From positions 1-38,536 of IMG/VR virus record IMGVR_UViG_3300031334_000006: 38,536 nucleotides of DNA; one strand, 5' to 3'. The stretch is from a virus. Positions 18,578 to 26,900 of the stretch are shown here, piece by piece. Within the stretch, counting starts at the first letter, position 1; each line of letters starts with the position of its first letter. The notes beneath the pieces are model-generated. The model saw nothing but the letters and a program-made list of their open reading frames with translations. It was not told the origin of the DNA and searched no databases. A program made the translations under genes and the position numbers.

Positions 18578-19309
18578 ATGGCACAGACATTAAATTTTTC
18601 TGAAAAAAACAAAGGATGGACGGGGGAATCTCCGTTTACTCCTGGGGGAATTACAAGCTTAAATAACAGGTTTTTCACCTTAAAAAATGGTCAGCTATAT
18701 TTACATAATGACAAGGATAATGATGTTAAATGTAATTTCTATGGTCAGCAATTTACCGCAAGAATAAAGACGGTATTTAATGATGTTCCTGATAGCGATA
18801 AGATTTTTAAGAACTTAATTTTAGAAGGTGATGCAAAGTGGAAATCTAAAATAGAAACTAACTTTGTTAAAACTACGGTTAGGACCTCAGAATTTGTGAC
18901 TCAAGGAAGTAAGGAGTTTGCTTTTCTAAGACAAGAAGAGTCTACAGAAATTACCCAAGGAGGTGATACGCAAGGTATAGGGAATATTAATACTGTAAAT
19001 AATTTGATTATAACAGTAAGTAAGGTACCGGATAACACAAACAATGGTGATGCTTTATTTCAAGTAGTTAATAATCAATCTGAATTTATAGGAATTATTA
19101 ATAGTCACACAAAAACTACCATAACCTTAAATTCTATTGCAGAAGACTTAACTCTACAACAAGGATCTTTTTGCTTTATAAAAAAGGTTTCAAGAATTGA
19201 AGGAGCCGAAATAAACGGTTACTACATGGAAGTGACTCTTGAATTGGAATCTACTGGTCAAGCTGAGCTTTTTGCAATTAGTACTAATGCAATAAAAACA
19301 GGCGTATGA
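18578..19309 (+). CDS. tail hub-like protein
   Basis: A 243-residue beta-rich protein. NFSEKNKGWTGESPFTPGG is followed by SLNNRFFTLKNGQLYLHND, a pattern (SEK..GW, then GxLYxHN) that resembles the C-terminal part of crAss-like tail hub proteins. It starts one base after the stump gene stop, suggesting the two are made together and assemble together. The remaining part is rich in Thr/Asn turns. Role in the tail is inferred. Confidence 0.55.
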   Translation: MAQTLNFSEKNKGWTGESPFTPGGITSLNNRFFTLKNGQLYLHNDKDNDVKCNFYGQQFTARIKTVFNDVPDSDKIFKNLILEGDAKWKSKIETNFVKTTVRTSEFVTQGSKEFAFLRQEESTEITQGGDTQGIGNINTVNNLIITVSKVPDNTNNGDALFQVVNNQSEFIGIINSHTKTTITLNSIAEDLTLQQGSFCFIKKVSRIEGAEINGYYMEVTLELESTGQAELFAISTNAIKTGV

Positions 19310-19719
19310 TACAAGCTAGACTATTAAAAAATGAAAACTATCCTACTCTTGTAAAGTGGTGGAAAGACAGCAGATTTCCCCCTCCAGGTCTTGACTACTT
19401 GCCACAGGTTAACGGTGAGCTTCAAGGTGTAATTATACAAGACGGTGATAAAGAAATATGTGCTGGATTTATTATAAACACGACTGTTCCCAAGGGGGCC
19501 ATGGTTGAATATATTGTAGCTAATTTTGATATTAAAGACAGAGAATTAAGAAAGGAATCTCTAAATCTTTTAATAAATACAATTTCGGAAGTTTGTAAAG
19601 GAATGGGTAAAACCTTTTTATTTACAAGCCTTAAAAATCCTTCATTAAAGAATCGCTTTGAAGATTGCGGTTTTATTGTGGGAAGTCAAGATACGTGCGA
19701 AATGGTAAAAACGCTTTAA
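19306..19719 (+). CDS. GNAT-like N-acetyltransferase
   Basis: A 137-residue protein. The order is right for a GNAT: a first strand and helix (LVKWWKDS), a strand with EICAGFIINT, a strand with MVEYIVANFDI where the acetyl-CoA site begins, a long helix LNLLINTISEVCKGMGK, FLFTSLKNPSLKNRFEDCGF, and the final strand. The N-SLKNRFEDCGF end is typical. The pyrophosphate-binding loop is weak. Small GNATs occur beside tail genes in some phages, where they may modify a virion or host protein; substrate unknown. Overlaps the hub-like gene by four bases. Confidence 0.65.
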   Translation: MIQARLLKNENYPTLVKWWKDSRFPPPGLDYLPQVNGELQGVIIQDGDKEICAGFIINTTVPKGAMVEYIVANFDIKDRELRKESLNLLINTISEVCKGMGKTFLFTSLKNPSLKNRFEDCGFIVGSQDTCEMVKTL

Positions 19720-19743
19720 GTTTGTTTGTTGTTTGTTTAAATG

Positions 19744-19777
19744 AAAAAGCCCCTATTTTGAGTTAGGGGCTTTTTTT
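19744..19777 (+). terminator. Rho-independent terminator of the tail operon
   Basis: AAAAAGCCCCTA pairs with TAGGGGCTTTTT, loop TTTTGAGT, followed by seven T. A-rich on its left arm, so it may also act from the other strand. Confidence 0.92.
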
Positions 19778-19886
19778 ATACTAATTAGAGCTAGCATATA
19801 ACAATCAAAAATGAATGATTAAGATATTATGACTTTCAATACAAATATAGACTTTTATTTAAATTACTCTCTAGTTTTGTCTCAAT

Positions 19887-19920
19887 AAAAAAAGCCTCAA
19901 GGATTAACTTGAGGCTTTTT
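19887..19920 (-). terminator. terminator of the minus-strand Rha operon
   Basis: AAAGCCTCAAG and CTTGAGGCTTT are a perfect inverted repeat with a 6-nt loop. On the minus strand it ends in a seven-T run. It closes the Rha unit and faces the tail-operon terminator about 110 bases away. The stretch between the two terminators holds no gene I can support. Confidence 0.9.
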
Positions 19921-19935
19921 AATATAATTATTTAC

Positions 19936-20550
19936 CTACAAAGGCACGGTATTAAATACTTGGTCTAGCACTATTTTTGGGTACATTTTTACTTTACCAA
20001 ATCTTGGATCGGGGGTTGTATCTGTTAATAGGTTTTTATCCTTGCATATTTTAGAAGCTTCACGCCCTAATCTACTTGCCAACTTGATATTAACACTAAC
20101 ACCGTTTAAAGTACCATACCCTGCAATTGTAAAATATTCAGGAATTGTTACCGATTTTGCTTCTAATAATCGAATACGTTTATCTTGTTCGATTTCCTTT
20201 TCCTCAATCGCTTTTAATCGTTGTGCAGATTGTATGATTAAATCTATTTGAGATAGTGGCTTTTGCTTTTCAATTTCTAAAGCTTCCCATCTAATAATTA
20301 ACCTTGCTCTTGCTTCGTCGTTAAATTTGGTAGCAATGTATAAAGTTTCCGTTTTTGAAAGTGAATACATTGGCATTGCCCTATTGTTTTCATTGATATA
20401 AGAGGATAACGAAAAATTACGTTGTGCTACTTTAAACCAAGATATCTGCATTTTTTCTATTGCTCGAAGTACATCTCCGTGTCTTTTTCCTGAAAGCTCA
20501 GCAATTTCTAAACTTGTCATTTTTCCACTGTTGTTTTCTAACTCAATCAT
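19936..20550 (-). CDS. Rha-family phage regulatory protein
   Basis: A 204-residue protein. The N-terminal part MTSLEIAELSGKRHGDVLRAI, then a segment with YINENNRAMPMYSLSKTETLYI, is the pattern of Rha/phage antirepressor-type domains (pRha), which recognise DNA. A coiled linker of about 30 residues follows. The end, from about YFTIAGYGTLNGVSV, with PDPRFGKVKMYP, is a second domain common in Bacteroidota phage antirepressors. Such proteins act in lysogeny or host-range decisions, typically by interfering with a repressor. Here it is the second gene of a two-gene unit and is coupled to the gene before it by an overlap of four bases. Confidence 0.8.
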   Translation of the reverse strand: MIELENNSGKMTSLEIAELSGKRHGDVLRAIEKMQISWFKVAQRNFSLSSYINENNRAMPMYSLSKTETLYIATKFNDEARARLIIRWEALEIEKQKPLSQIDLIIQSAQRLKAIEEKEIEQDKRIRLLEAKSVTIPEYFTIAGYGTLNGVSVNIKLASRLGREASKICKDKNLLTDTTPDPRFGKVKMYPKIVLDQVFNTVPL

Positions 20551-20861
20551 AAGTTCTCGGTTTTAGTGTTAGTAAATGTTTTGTAAAGTTCCCAATTCTC
20601 TTTTAAGGCTGTGAGAAATTGGTTTTGAAATGTAACCATGAAGACAAGGTTTTGAATGTCTTTAGGGCAATAGCCTTTTTCTTCCGTATCTTTTTCGAGA
20701 TAGGAGTTTAATAAATCATTGTTAGCTCCTGTGAAATCACTTGCATTACCAAGCTCATAGAAGTCTTCAATAGTTTTGTAAAAGTTTTTTGTGTGGTGGT
20801 CTACCACGTTGAAGGGTTGCTCGTTTTTTGTCGGAGCTTGACTTTTTCCTGAATTTCGCAT
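20547..20861 (-). CDS. hypothetical partner of the Rha protein
   Basis: A 104-residue protein counted from the ATG at 20861 (MRNSGKSQAP). A longer frame to 20924 exists, but its extra part covers an inverted repeat that looks regulatory, and the short start is preferred. The central part is acidic and the end helical (LVFMVTFQNQFLTALKENWEL). No motif is recognised. Its stop overlaps the Rha start, so the two are probably made together. Confidence 0.6.
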   Translation of the reverse strand: MRNSGKSQAPTKNEQPFNVVDHHTKNFYKTIEDFYELGNASDFTGANNDLLNSYLEKDTEEKGYCPKDIQNLVFMVTFQNQFLTALKENWELYKTFTNTKTENL

Positions 20862-20893
20862 TAGGAATGAATTTAAAATTAATAAATAAAAGA

Positions 20894-20968
20894 GCGTAGC
20901 TCTCTCTGAAATTGCGAAATCCACTAAAACCGGAGTAATAGAATCGAGAGAACTACGCCTAAGTAGTT
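20894..20968 (-). promoter_or_regulatory. structured leader / operator-like inverted repeats
   Basis: GCGTAGCTCTCTC at 20894-20906 is the inverse (one mismatch) of GAGAGAACTACGC at 20946-20958. A second perfect repeat AACTAC/GTAGTT lies at 20951-20968. On the minus strand a small AGAGC/GCTCT hairpin followed by TTTTATTT uses the same arm, so two alternative structures are possible. This lies in the leader of the Rha operon and could be an operator or an attenuator. Confidence 0.5.
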
Positions 20969-21030
20969 ACTAATTTTAAAATGTTTCTTGAGAATTACCC
21001 AAGTTTAATAGACTTCGCAAAGCAAACATA

Positions 21031-21038
21031 CAAATTTA
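21031..21038 (-). promoter_or_regulatory. candidate -7 box of the Rha operon
   Basis: TAAATTTG on the minus strand, about 170 bases before the start of the partner gene, with the inverted-repeat leader in between. No -33 element is clear. The rest of 20925-21245 shows no supported gene. Confidence 0.4.
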
Positions 21039-21204
21039 TTTTTGATATTCTACTTTTTATTTATAGCCGTAATAAGTGTAGGAGGAAACTTTAAAATTTA
21101 GTAATGTCTTGTAATTTTTTCATGTTCTAAAATTTAAATCAGTAGTGTCGGATTCAAAAATATATCTTTTTTATATATAAACCAGTGTTTAATTCTATTT
21201 TTAT

Positions 21205-21217
21205 TATACTAAATTTG
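21205..21217 (+). promoter_or_regulatory. ejection-operon promoter with TATACTAAA box
   Basis: A -7 box TAAATTTG at 21210-21217, 29 bases before the start of the next gene, overlapped by TATACTAAA at 21205-21213. No -33 TTTG is seen. A protein bound at this box would cover the -7 element. Confidence 0.55.
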
Positions 21218-21245
21218 CATTAGGTATAATTTTAAACTAATTAAA

Positions 21246-21971
21246 ATGGCAGTAGCAACGGGTGCTTTAATAATGGGTGGAGCCGCTTTAGTAGGTTCAG
21301 GCTTGCAAGTAGCTCAAGGAATGAGACAAGAAAGGGAAGCCAATTCTGCCTTAAACGATTTTGAAAGACAAGACCTTGAAAATGTTTACAGCGATATGCC
21401 AATCTCTTTATTAGGTTCTAATCTAAGGAGAGAAGATGCAAGTCAAGCTACTGCAAATTTAACAGAGGCCGCAAGAGGATCTGGGATAAGAGGTGTTTTT
21501 GGAGCGTTGCCAAGAATACAAGCTTCAAGTAACCAAGCTGCAAGAGTAAATCAATTAGATGTAGACGACCAAGTCATGAGACGTAATTTTGCAATTGCAG
21601 GAGATGAGGGAAGAATTCAAGGAATTCAAGAAAATAGAGATAATCAGGACTTAGCAGGAATAGGGCAACTCATGTCGGTAGGACAACAAAATATACAATC
21701 TGGTATAAGCGGTGCTTTTAATAGTGCTGGCTTAATAGGTTCTGGTTTTACTGGAACAATTGGAGGTGGTGAAACTCCGCAGACTCAAAGTGTTGGTGTT
21801 GGTACGTTAAATCAACAACCTAGAGCAATAATGGCTCCTATGATGGCTCCAATGGGTTCAATGATGCCTGGAATGGGTACGGTAGGAAGCAATTCTTTAG
21901 CTGACTTTTTTAGACAACAAGAGGAACGAAGACTATACGATGATGCTGCTCCTAAACAATTTGGAGTGTAA
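21246..21971 (+). CDS. small internal virion protein
   Basis: A 241-residue protein. It opens with a hydrophobic, Gly/Ala-rich stretch (ALIMGGAALVGSGLQVA), continues as a long helical, Arg/Asn/Gln-rich segment (residues about 25-125), then a Gly-rich part and a Met-rich run (MMAPMMAPMGSMM-like). This layout, with the position at the head of a unit that ends in a giant protein, fits the small internal or ejected proteins of podoviruses that form a membrane channel. No motif is specific, so role is inferred. Confidence 0.6.
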   Translation: MAVATGALIMGGAALVGSGLQVAQGMRQEREANSALNDFERQDLENVYSDMPISLLGSNLRREDASQATANLTEAARGSGIRGVFGALPRIQASSNQAARVNQLDVDDQVMRRNFAIAGDEGRIQGIQENRDNQDLAGIGQLMSVGQQNIQSGISGAFNSAGLIGSGFTGTIGGGETPQTQSVGVGTLNQQPRAIMAPMMAPMGSMMPGMGTVGSNSLADFFRQQEERRLYDDAAPKQFGV

Positions 21972-22018
21972 TTTATTTTTAACTTAACTTAGCGTAAAAA
22001 CTAAAAACGTCGGGAACT

Positions 22019-22306
22019 ATGAAAACTTTACTACAAAAATTGGTTGTTTTATCTTTAACTTTAATGCTTTTTAGCTCATGTGTTTCTATAAAAGCTCCAC
22101 AGATATGGACTGGCATGAGTGTAAATGAATTTATTAATGAGGCTAAGTATGAAGAGCTTGTTTCTATGGATAGTGGATGGACTATTTACAGAGTTTTTTA
22201 CGGAGCCAGCGCTCAAAACGTTATGTTCTACTACTTTTATGACAATAAGCTTGTTAAAATGAATCGAGGTCAAAGAGATGTTGACGTGCGAGTTAGAGTG
22301 AATTAA
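22019..22306 (+). CDS. BamE/SmpA-like lipoprotein
   Basis: A 95-residue protein with a lipoprotein signal: basic start, hydrophobic core VVLSLTLMLFSSC, and a lipobox (LFSSC) with Cys21 as the lipidated residue. The mature part, with GMSVNEF near the start and a strand pattern ending in FYYFYDNKLVKMNRG, resembles the small BamE/SmpA-OmlA fold. A lipoprotein in the envelope of the infected cell could block superinfection or aid lysis. It lies between internal virion genes, and the short gap before it shows no terminator. The fold match is by eye. Confidence 0.65.
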   Translation: MKTLLQKLVVLSLTLMLFSSCVSIKAPQIWTGMSVNEFINEAKYEELVSMDSGWTIYRVFYGASAQNVMFYYFYDNKLVKMNRGQRDVDVRVRVN

Positions 22307-22344
22307 ACATACAACACCCGTATAATAAATTATTTTCTTTAAAT

Positions 22345-22389
22345 TATACTAGATATAATTATTATGATACTATTTTTCTATTAAATTTG
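22345..22389 (+). promoter_or_regulatory. promoter before the 507-residue gene
   Basis: A -7 box TAAATTTG at 22382-22389, 28 bases before the start codon. A TATACTAGA element (one mismatch from TATACTAAA) lies at 22345-22353 and a partial copy at 22366-22374. No -33 TTTG at the expected spacing. Confidence 0.5.
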
Positions 22390-22417
22390 TATTTATTATA
22401 GATTTTTATTATAGAAA

Positions 22418-23941
22418 ATGGCAAAGAAAGGTAATTACGCAGCATTCCAGAACTTACAGCCAACTCAAGGGCTTTCTCGTGATATACAATTCTGGAACAA
22501 TGACGCGGCTAATCGAAGACAGGAAGATCGTATTAATGATCAGATGCAATTTCAACGTGATGAATCTGCAAAGAAAGCTAAACGAGATTTCTACGACAAA
22601 AACATTAAGCCTTTAAATAATTACGATACCGGTTCTTCATCTTTGAACGAAGCGAACGCCAGGTTGCTTGCAAAAGCAACAGATCAATACTTACCTTTAT
22701 TACAAACTCTTGAAAGTTCAGATCCTTCTAGCGAAGCTTACATTAAAGCTAAACTAGGATTGGATAGTTTACAGCAGCTTCCTGAAAGATTAAAGTCTTT
22801 TACAGAAAGAGGAACGCAGGAATATAATGCTTACTTAGCAGCTGTTGAAAAAGGTGATGTTTGGAGAGATGTCGAATATGAAAAGCGTTATCAAAATGGA
22901 TGGGAAGGTATTAAGCTTGGGCTAGATGATCAATTTAGACCAGTTGGTGCTTTTACTGATATAGATAACGACAATGTTTTAGACGTTGTGTCAATGGATC
23001 AATACCAAAGCGGACAAACAAGTTTTGCTCCCGTTAAAAGATATGACTTTGAAAAAGTTGCCAAAACTATAGCTGGAGACGCAGGAATAATGGCAGATAA
23101 AAAAATTACCGAAGGTGGTTTTGGAACAGAAGAAACAGAAGGCATAAAAAAAGAATTCGTAACATTAGCCGCGGACAGAATGTTTACCGTTGACGGTGAA
23201 GGTAAGTTCAGTGCTTATGCTATAAGTGCTTTTGTGGAATCAGGAATATCTATAAAAGAAGCAACCGAAGATGACTTGCTAAAAGTAAAAAACGCTTTTA
23301 TTAAAGACGTAAATTTAAGAAGTGACACTAGAAAGGAAAACACAATAGATAATTCGGGCAGAACTTCCGCAGCTAAAGAAGCAAGACTTTCAGGAGAAGG
23401 TGGAAGTACTGTAAAATTTACTGAGGCAGTAACACCTTCTAAAGCGGTTTGGGGAAGTACAAATTTTGCTCCAGGAGCTTACAGTGTTGGTTTTACAGGA
23501 TCAGGAGTTGTTCTTGATGCAGTTCGTGATGGCGATAACGTTATCACAAATGCTACGGTAAAAAATTCAACTTACGACATTGATGATAATTTGGTCATTG
23601 ATATTTCTTATCAAGATGTGAAGAGTTCTGCTTTTAAACGTGAAGAAATAAGTGGACTCGAAAAAATAATAAAGACTTTAGAAGAAGAGAAGAATCCTGA
23701 CGATAATGAAACTACTACTAAAAAGATAGATGCTGAAATTGAAAAGTTCAACTTACAACTTGACAGAATTTCTACTGGTGCTCAAAATAAGAGAAAAATA
23801 GTTACGGTACCTATAGAAGATAAATCTGAGGTCGCTAGTTATTTTGGCGGCATAGAAGAATTAGAGAAGAGAATATTTCCAGATGGACGACTAGAGGAAG
23901 AAGAGACTAAAGTAGACGAATACGGAGTTCCAATAAATTAA
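22418..23941 (+). CDS. internal virion protein of unknown function
   Basis: A 507-residue soluble protein. The N-terminal 120 residues are helical and charged (RRQEDRINDQMQFQRDES). The middle has an Asp-rich DIDNDNVLDVV turn, and the C-terminal part combines beta strands with a coiled coil (GLEKIIKTLEEEKN). It ends four bases before the giant gene, so the two probably act together as structural or ejected proteins. Not recognised by sequence. Confidence 0.6.
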   Translation: MAKKGNYAAFQNLQPTQGLSRDIQFWNNDAANRRQEDRINDQMQFQRDESAKKAKRDFYDKNIKPLNNYDTGSSSLNEANARLLAKATDQYLPLLQTLESSDPSSEAYIKAKLGLDSLQQLPERLKSFTERGTQEYNAYLAAVEKGDVWRDVEYEKRYQNGWEGIKLGLDDQFRPVGAFTDIDNDNVLDVVSMDQYQSGQTSFAPVKRYDFEKVAKTIAGDAGIMADKKITEGGFGTEETEGIKKEFVTLAADRMFTVDGEGKFSAYAISAFVESGISIKEATEDDLLKVKNAFIKDVNLRSDTRKENTIDNSGRTSAAKEARLSGEGGSTVKFTEAVTPSKAVWGSTNFAPGAYSVGFTGSGVVLDAVRDGDNVITNATVKNSTYDIDDNLVIDISYQDVKSSAFKREEISGLEKIIKTLEEEKNPDDNETTTKKIDAEIEKFNLQLDRISTGAQNKRKIVTVPIEDKSEVASYFGGIEELEKRIFPDGRLEEEETKVDEYGVPIN

Positions 23942-23945
23942 AAAT

Positions 23946-26900
23946 ATGCCAGATCCTAAGTACAAAACACCTAATGGTAAAATTGTTTCCGAAAGAGATT
24001 TAAAGGAAAAATACGGAACTAAATTTGACTCTTTAGTAAATGCTAATACTTTTTCTTTAATAAATGAAAATGTATATAAAACACCTAATGGTACTTTTGA
24101 GATAGAATCAGTTCTTGAAAAAAAATACGGTGATCGTTTTGCTCAGCTAGTTGTAGACAAGACTTTTGAATTAGAAGACCAAATAAAAAAAAAAGAAGGT
24201 TTTATTGGTCCAGATCTTGCTTCGGATATGGAACAAAACCTCCCAATACCTCCGACTCAGGATGGTTCATTGGCTACTTCCGAACCTAATACCCAAAATC
24301 CAAAACCTACACCAGAGGAAAGAGTATCAGACCTTGATTATAAGCAAGCCATATTAAATCAGCTTCAAGATAATTTAGCGGAAAGAGATACAACCTTTAC
24401 TAACATAGCTAATTATGAAAGAGCTACGTCTGTAAGACCTGAAGATGCACAACAAATAGAAAGGGATGCTCAAGAAAAACTAGAAGGTTCTACTTTTGAA
24501 AAATTTACACAAGGAGCTGTAAATGTTTTAAGTAAAATTGGAGCAGTCGCTACTCTTGGATTAGGTCCAGATATTAAATTCTCATCTTACAAGGAAAGAA
24601 AACAAGAGAAGGCTATTAAATTTTTAGAGGAACAAGATAAAGAGCAAACTCCCGAAAACCTAGATGCTGCCATAAAGGAAATTACCATTAAAGACGAAAC
24701 GGATGCGCTTAAGGAAAGAAGAACTATAGATTATATTGGATCTCTTCCTGAAAAAGAAAGGGAAGAACTAAACGTCAACCAAGTATTCAACTATAAAACA
24801 GTTGAAATGGAAGAAAAAGCTGCCGTGATTGATCTTGAAATTGATTTTGAGAAATTAACAAGGGCAGCTAGTAGAGTAAATTCCAATGAAGATTTTATTA
24901 GGAGAATGAACGAAGAAGGTAAGGAATTGCCTGAAGGTTTTAACGAAAGGTATGCACAAAACTTTGAATTAAGAAGTCAGATTGTCACTACTCTTGATGA
25001 TAAGTATAAAAAGTTTGAAGAAAAGTTGGAACAAAACCAAGATAAAAAAATAGAAACTACCGAGGCTATAGATTTGATAAAACGTAATTACGGCTTTGTG
25101 GATAACATGAAGGCTCAGATAGCCATGTCAATAGGAGATTTGGTAGTTGCTGGATCTCAAGGAGCATTTGCTTACGCCTTAAACATAAAGGCAGCTATTA
25201 CAGGTAACGAATCCGATCAAATAGCGTCTGATGAAATGGCTATGTCTGCTGAGGAGACTAAAAAAATGACTCAAGAAGTTGCACAAAACTTTCGTCCTAG
25301 AATGGAATACGATAATATAACAGGACTTCAAGACGTTGGTTATTTTATGGCTCAGGAAACCGCTACACAGGGTCCAATCTTAGCAGCTATAATGAATCCC
25401 TTTTCAGCTACCGCAGGTATAACAGCTCTTGGAATATCAACAGGAGGTAGTAAGTTTTCAGAAATGAAGTCTGAAGAATCAGGTATTAATCCTGCAAATT
25501 ATTCTTTATTACAAGAGATATCAATACCCTTTGGTTACGGTGCTGCTGAGAGTGTTTTTGGCGCACTACCTACTTCTCGAATACTAAGACGATCCGTTAG
25601 TTCTAGTGCCAATAGAGCATTACTGAACAAAGGAGCTTTAGGATTTACTAAGCAATTTTTTAAAGACAACGGTGTAGAAGTTCTTACCGAAAACGCCACA
25701 ACTTTTTCTCAAAACTTATTAGACAGATTTGCTTTAGATAAAAAAGATGTTTTACTGACAGACAATCTGGATAAAACTACATTCTCGACTCTTGCAAGCA
25801 GTCCTTTGATTATTGGTGGTGGCAAAATAACAGGAGAATTGATTAAGCCTTTCATGCCTAAGAGTCAAATTGAAGAAATAAAGAACGGCTATTTGAAAGT
25901 TATTAAGCTTCAGAAGGCATTTAATAACGCAGGAAATCAATCCACAAGAAACATTTTAGAGGGTAAAATAAAAGAGGCTAATGCTAGTAATGATAAATTA
26001 ATTAATAAAGCCAGAAGCTTCACTTCAAATTTGAGCCAAGCAGTCTACAATAAAGTTAATGGCATTACCAAAAATCAAGCTTTACTTCAGGCAGAGGCAA
26101 AATTAATTAATGAAGACAAAGCTTTATCTCAGGAACAGAGAACTGAAATACTAAAAGACCTTTTGGATGAATTTAATGTTTTGGAAAAAGACAGAAATGA
26201 AACATTAGAAGGTAAGCAAATAGTTGTCGATGAAAAAAAGGAGAGCTTTTTAGACCTTCTAACAGAGGAAGAATCACTAAGGCTAAAAGATGAAGCTCAA
26301 AACGAGATAATAGCTGAGTACGAAGCTGACGGGGTTAAGGACTTCCAAATAACCGATCAAGAGATTACTGAACGTGCTATATCTATTTTTGAAAGACAAG
26401 AAGCTGATAATACAGACCCTAAAAAACCAGTCAAAGCTCAATTATCTAATACTCAATCTGAGATTGAAAAAATTAATAAAGAAAAACAAGAAGAATTAGA
26501 CAGTACTATTTCTTTAGATGGCATAAAAACAGAACAAATAAATAAATTAGATAAAGATAAAGAAGTTATAAGGTTAACAGAAAAATTTAATGAAACAGCG
26601 AGTGGAATAGAAAGAGATGATATACTTAATAAAATAGAAGTAATAGAAAAAAGAATAAATAAAGAAGTAAAAGACGATGTTAAAAAAAGAGGTTTAAAAG
26701 TTATAACTAGAGAGGCTAGAAATAAAATAAGTCAAGATGCTAGAGATAAAATAACAGCTTTAAATAATAAATCAAATCAAAACCCAGAAAACAATGAAGA
26801 ATCAAATGAAAAAAGTAGCCAAGAAGCCAATGATGAAGAAATCAACACCGAAGAAGAAGAAGAAGATGCCAACCAAGAAGATGTATTAGAGAAAGATTCA

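Noticed and set aside
19842-19879. Two further TAnnTTTG-type boxes, one per strand, between the facing terminators.
   Set aside because: The motif is short and expected every few kb per strand by chance in this AT-rich sequence. Neither has a -33 element or a perfect stem at the expected start, so I do not call promoters or small RNAs here.
21040-21200. Tiny frames near a GGAGGA sequence upstream of the ejection operon.
   Set aside because: Only 8 to 10 codons long, with no composition or context support beyond the purine-rich stretch.
26440-26780. A strongly AT-rich stretch with shifted codon use in the giant gene.
   Set aside because: It encodes a Lys/Glu/Ile coiled region, which by itself forces AT-rich codons. 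The frame is intact and there are no flanking repeats, so I do not take it as a sign of transfer.
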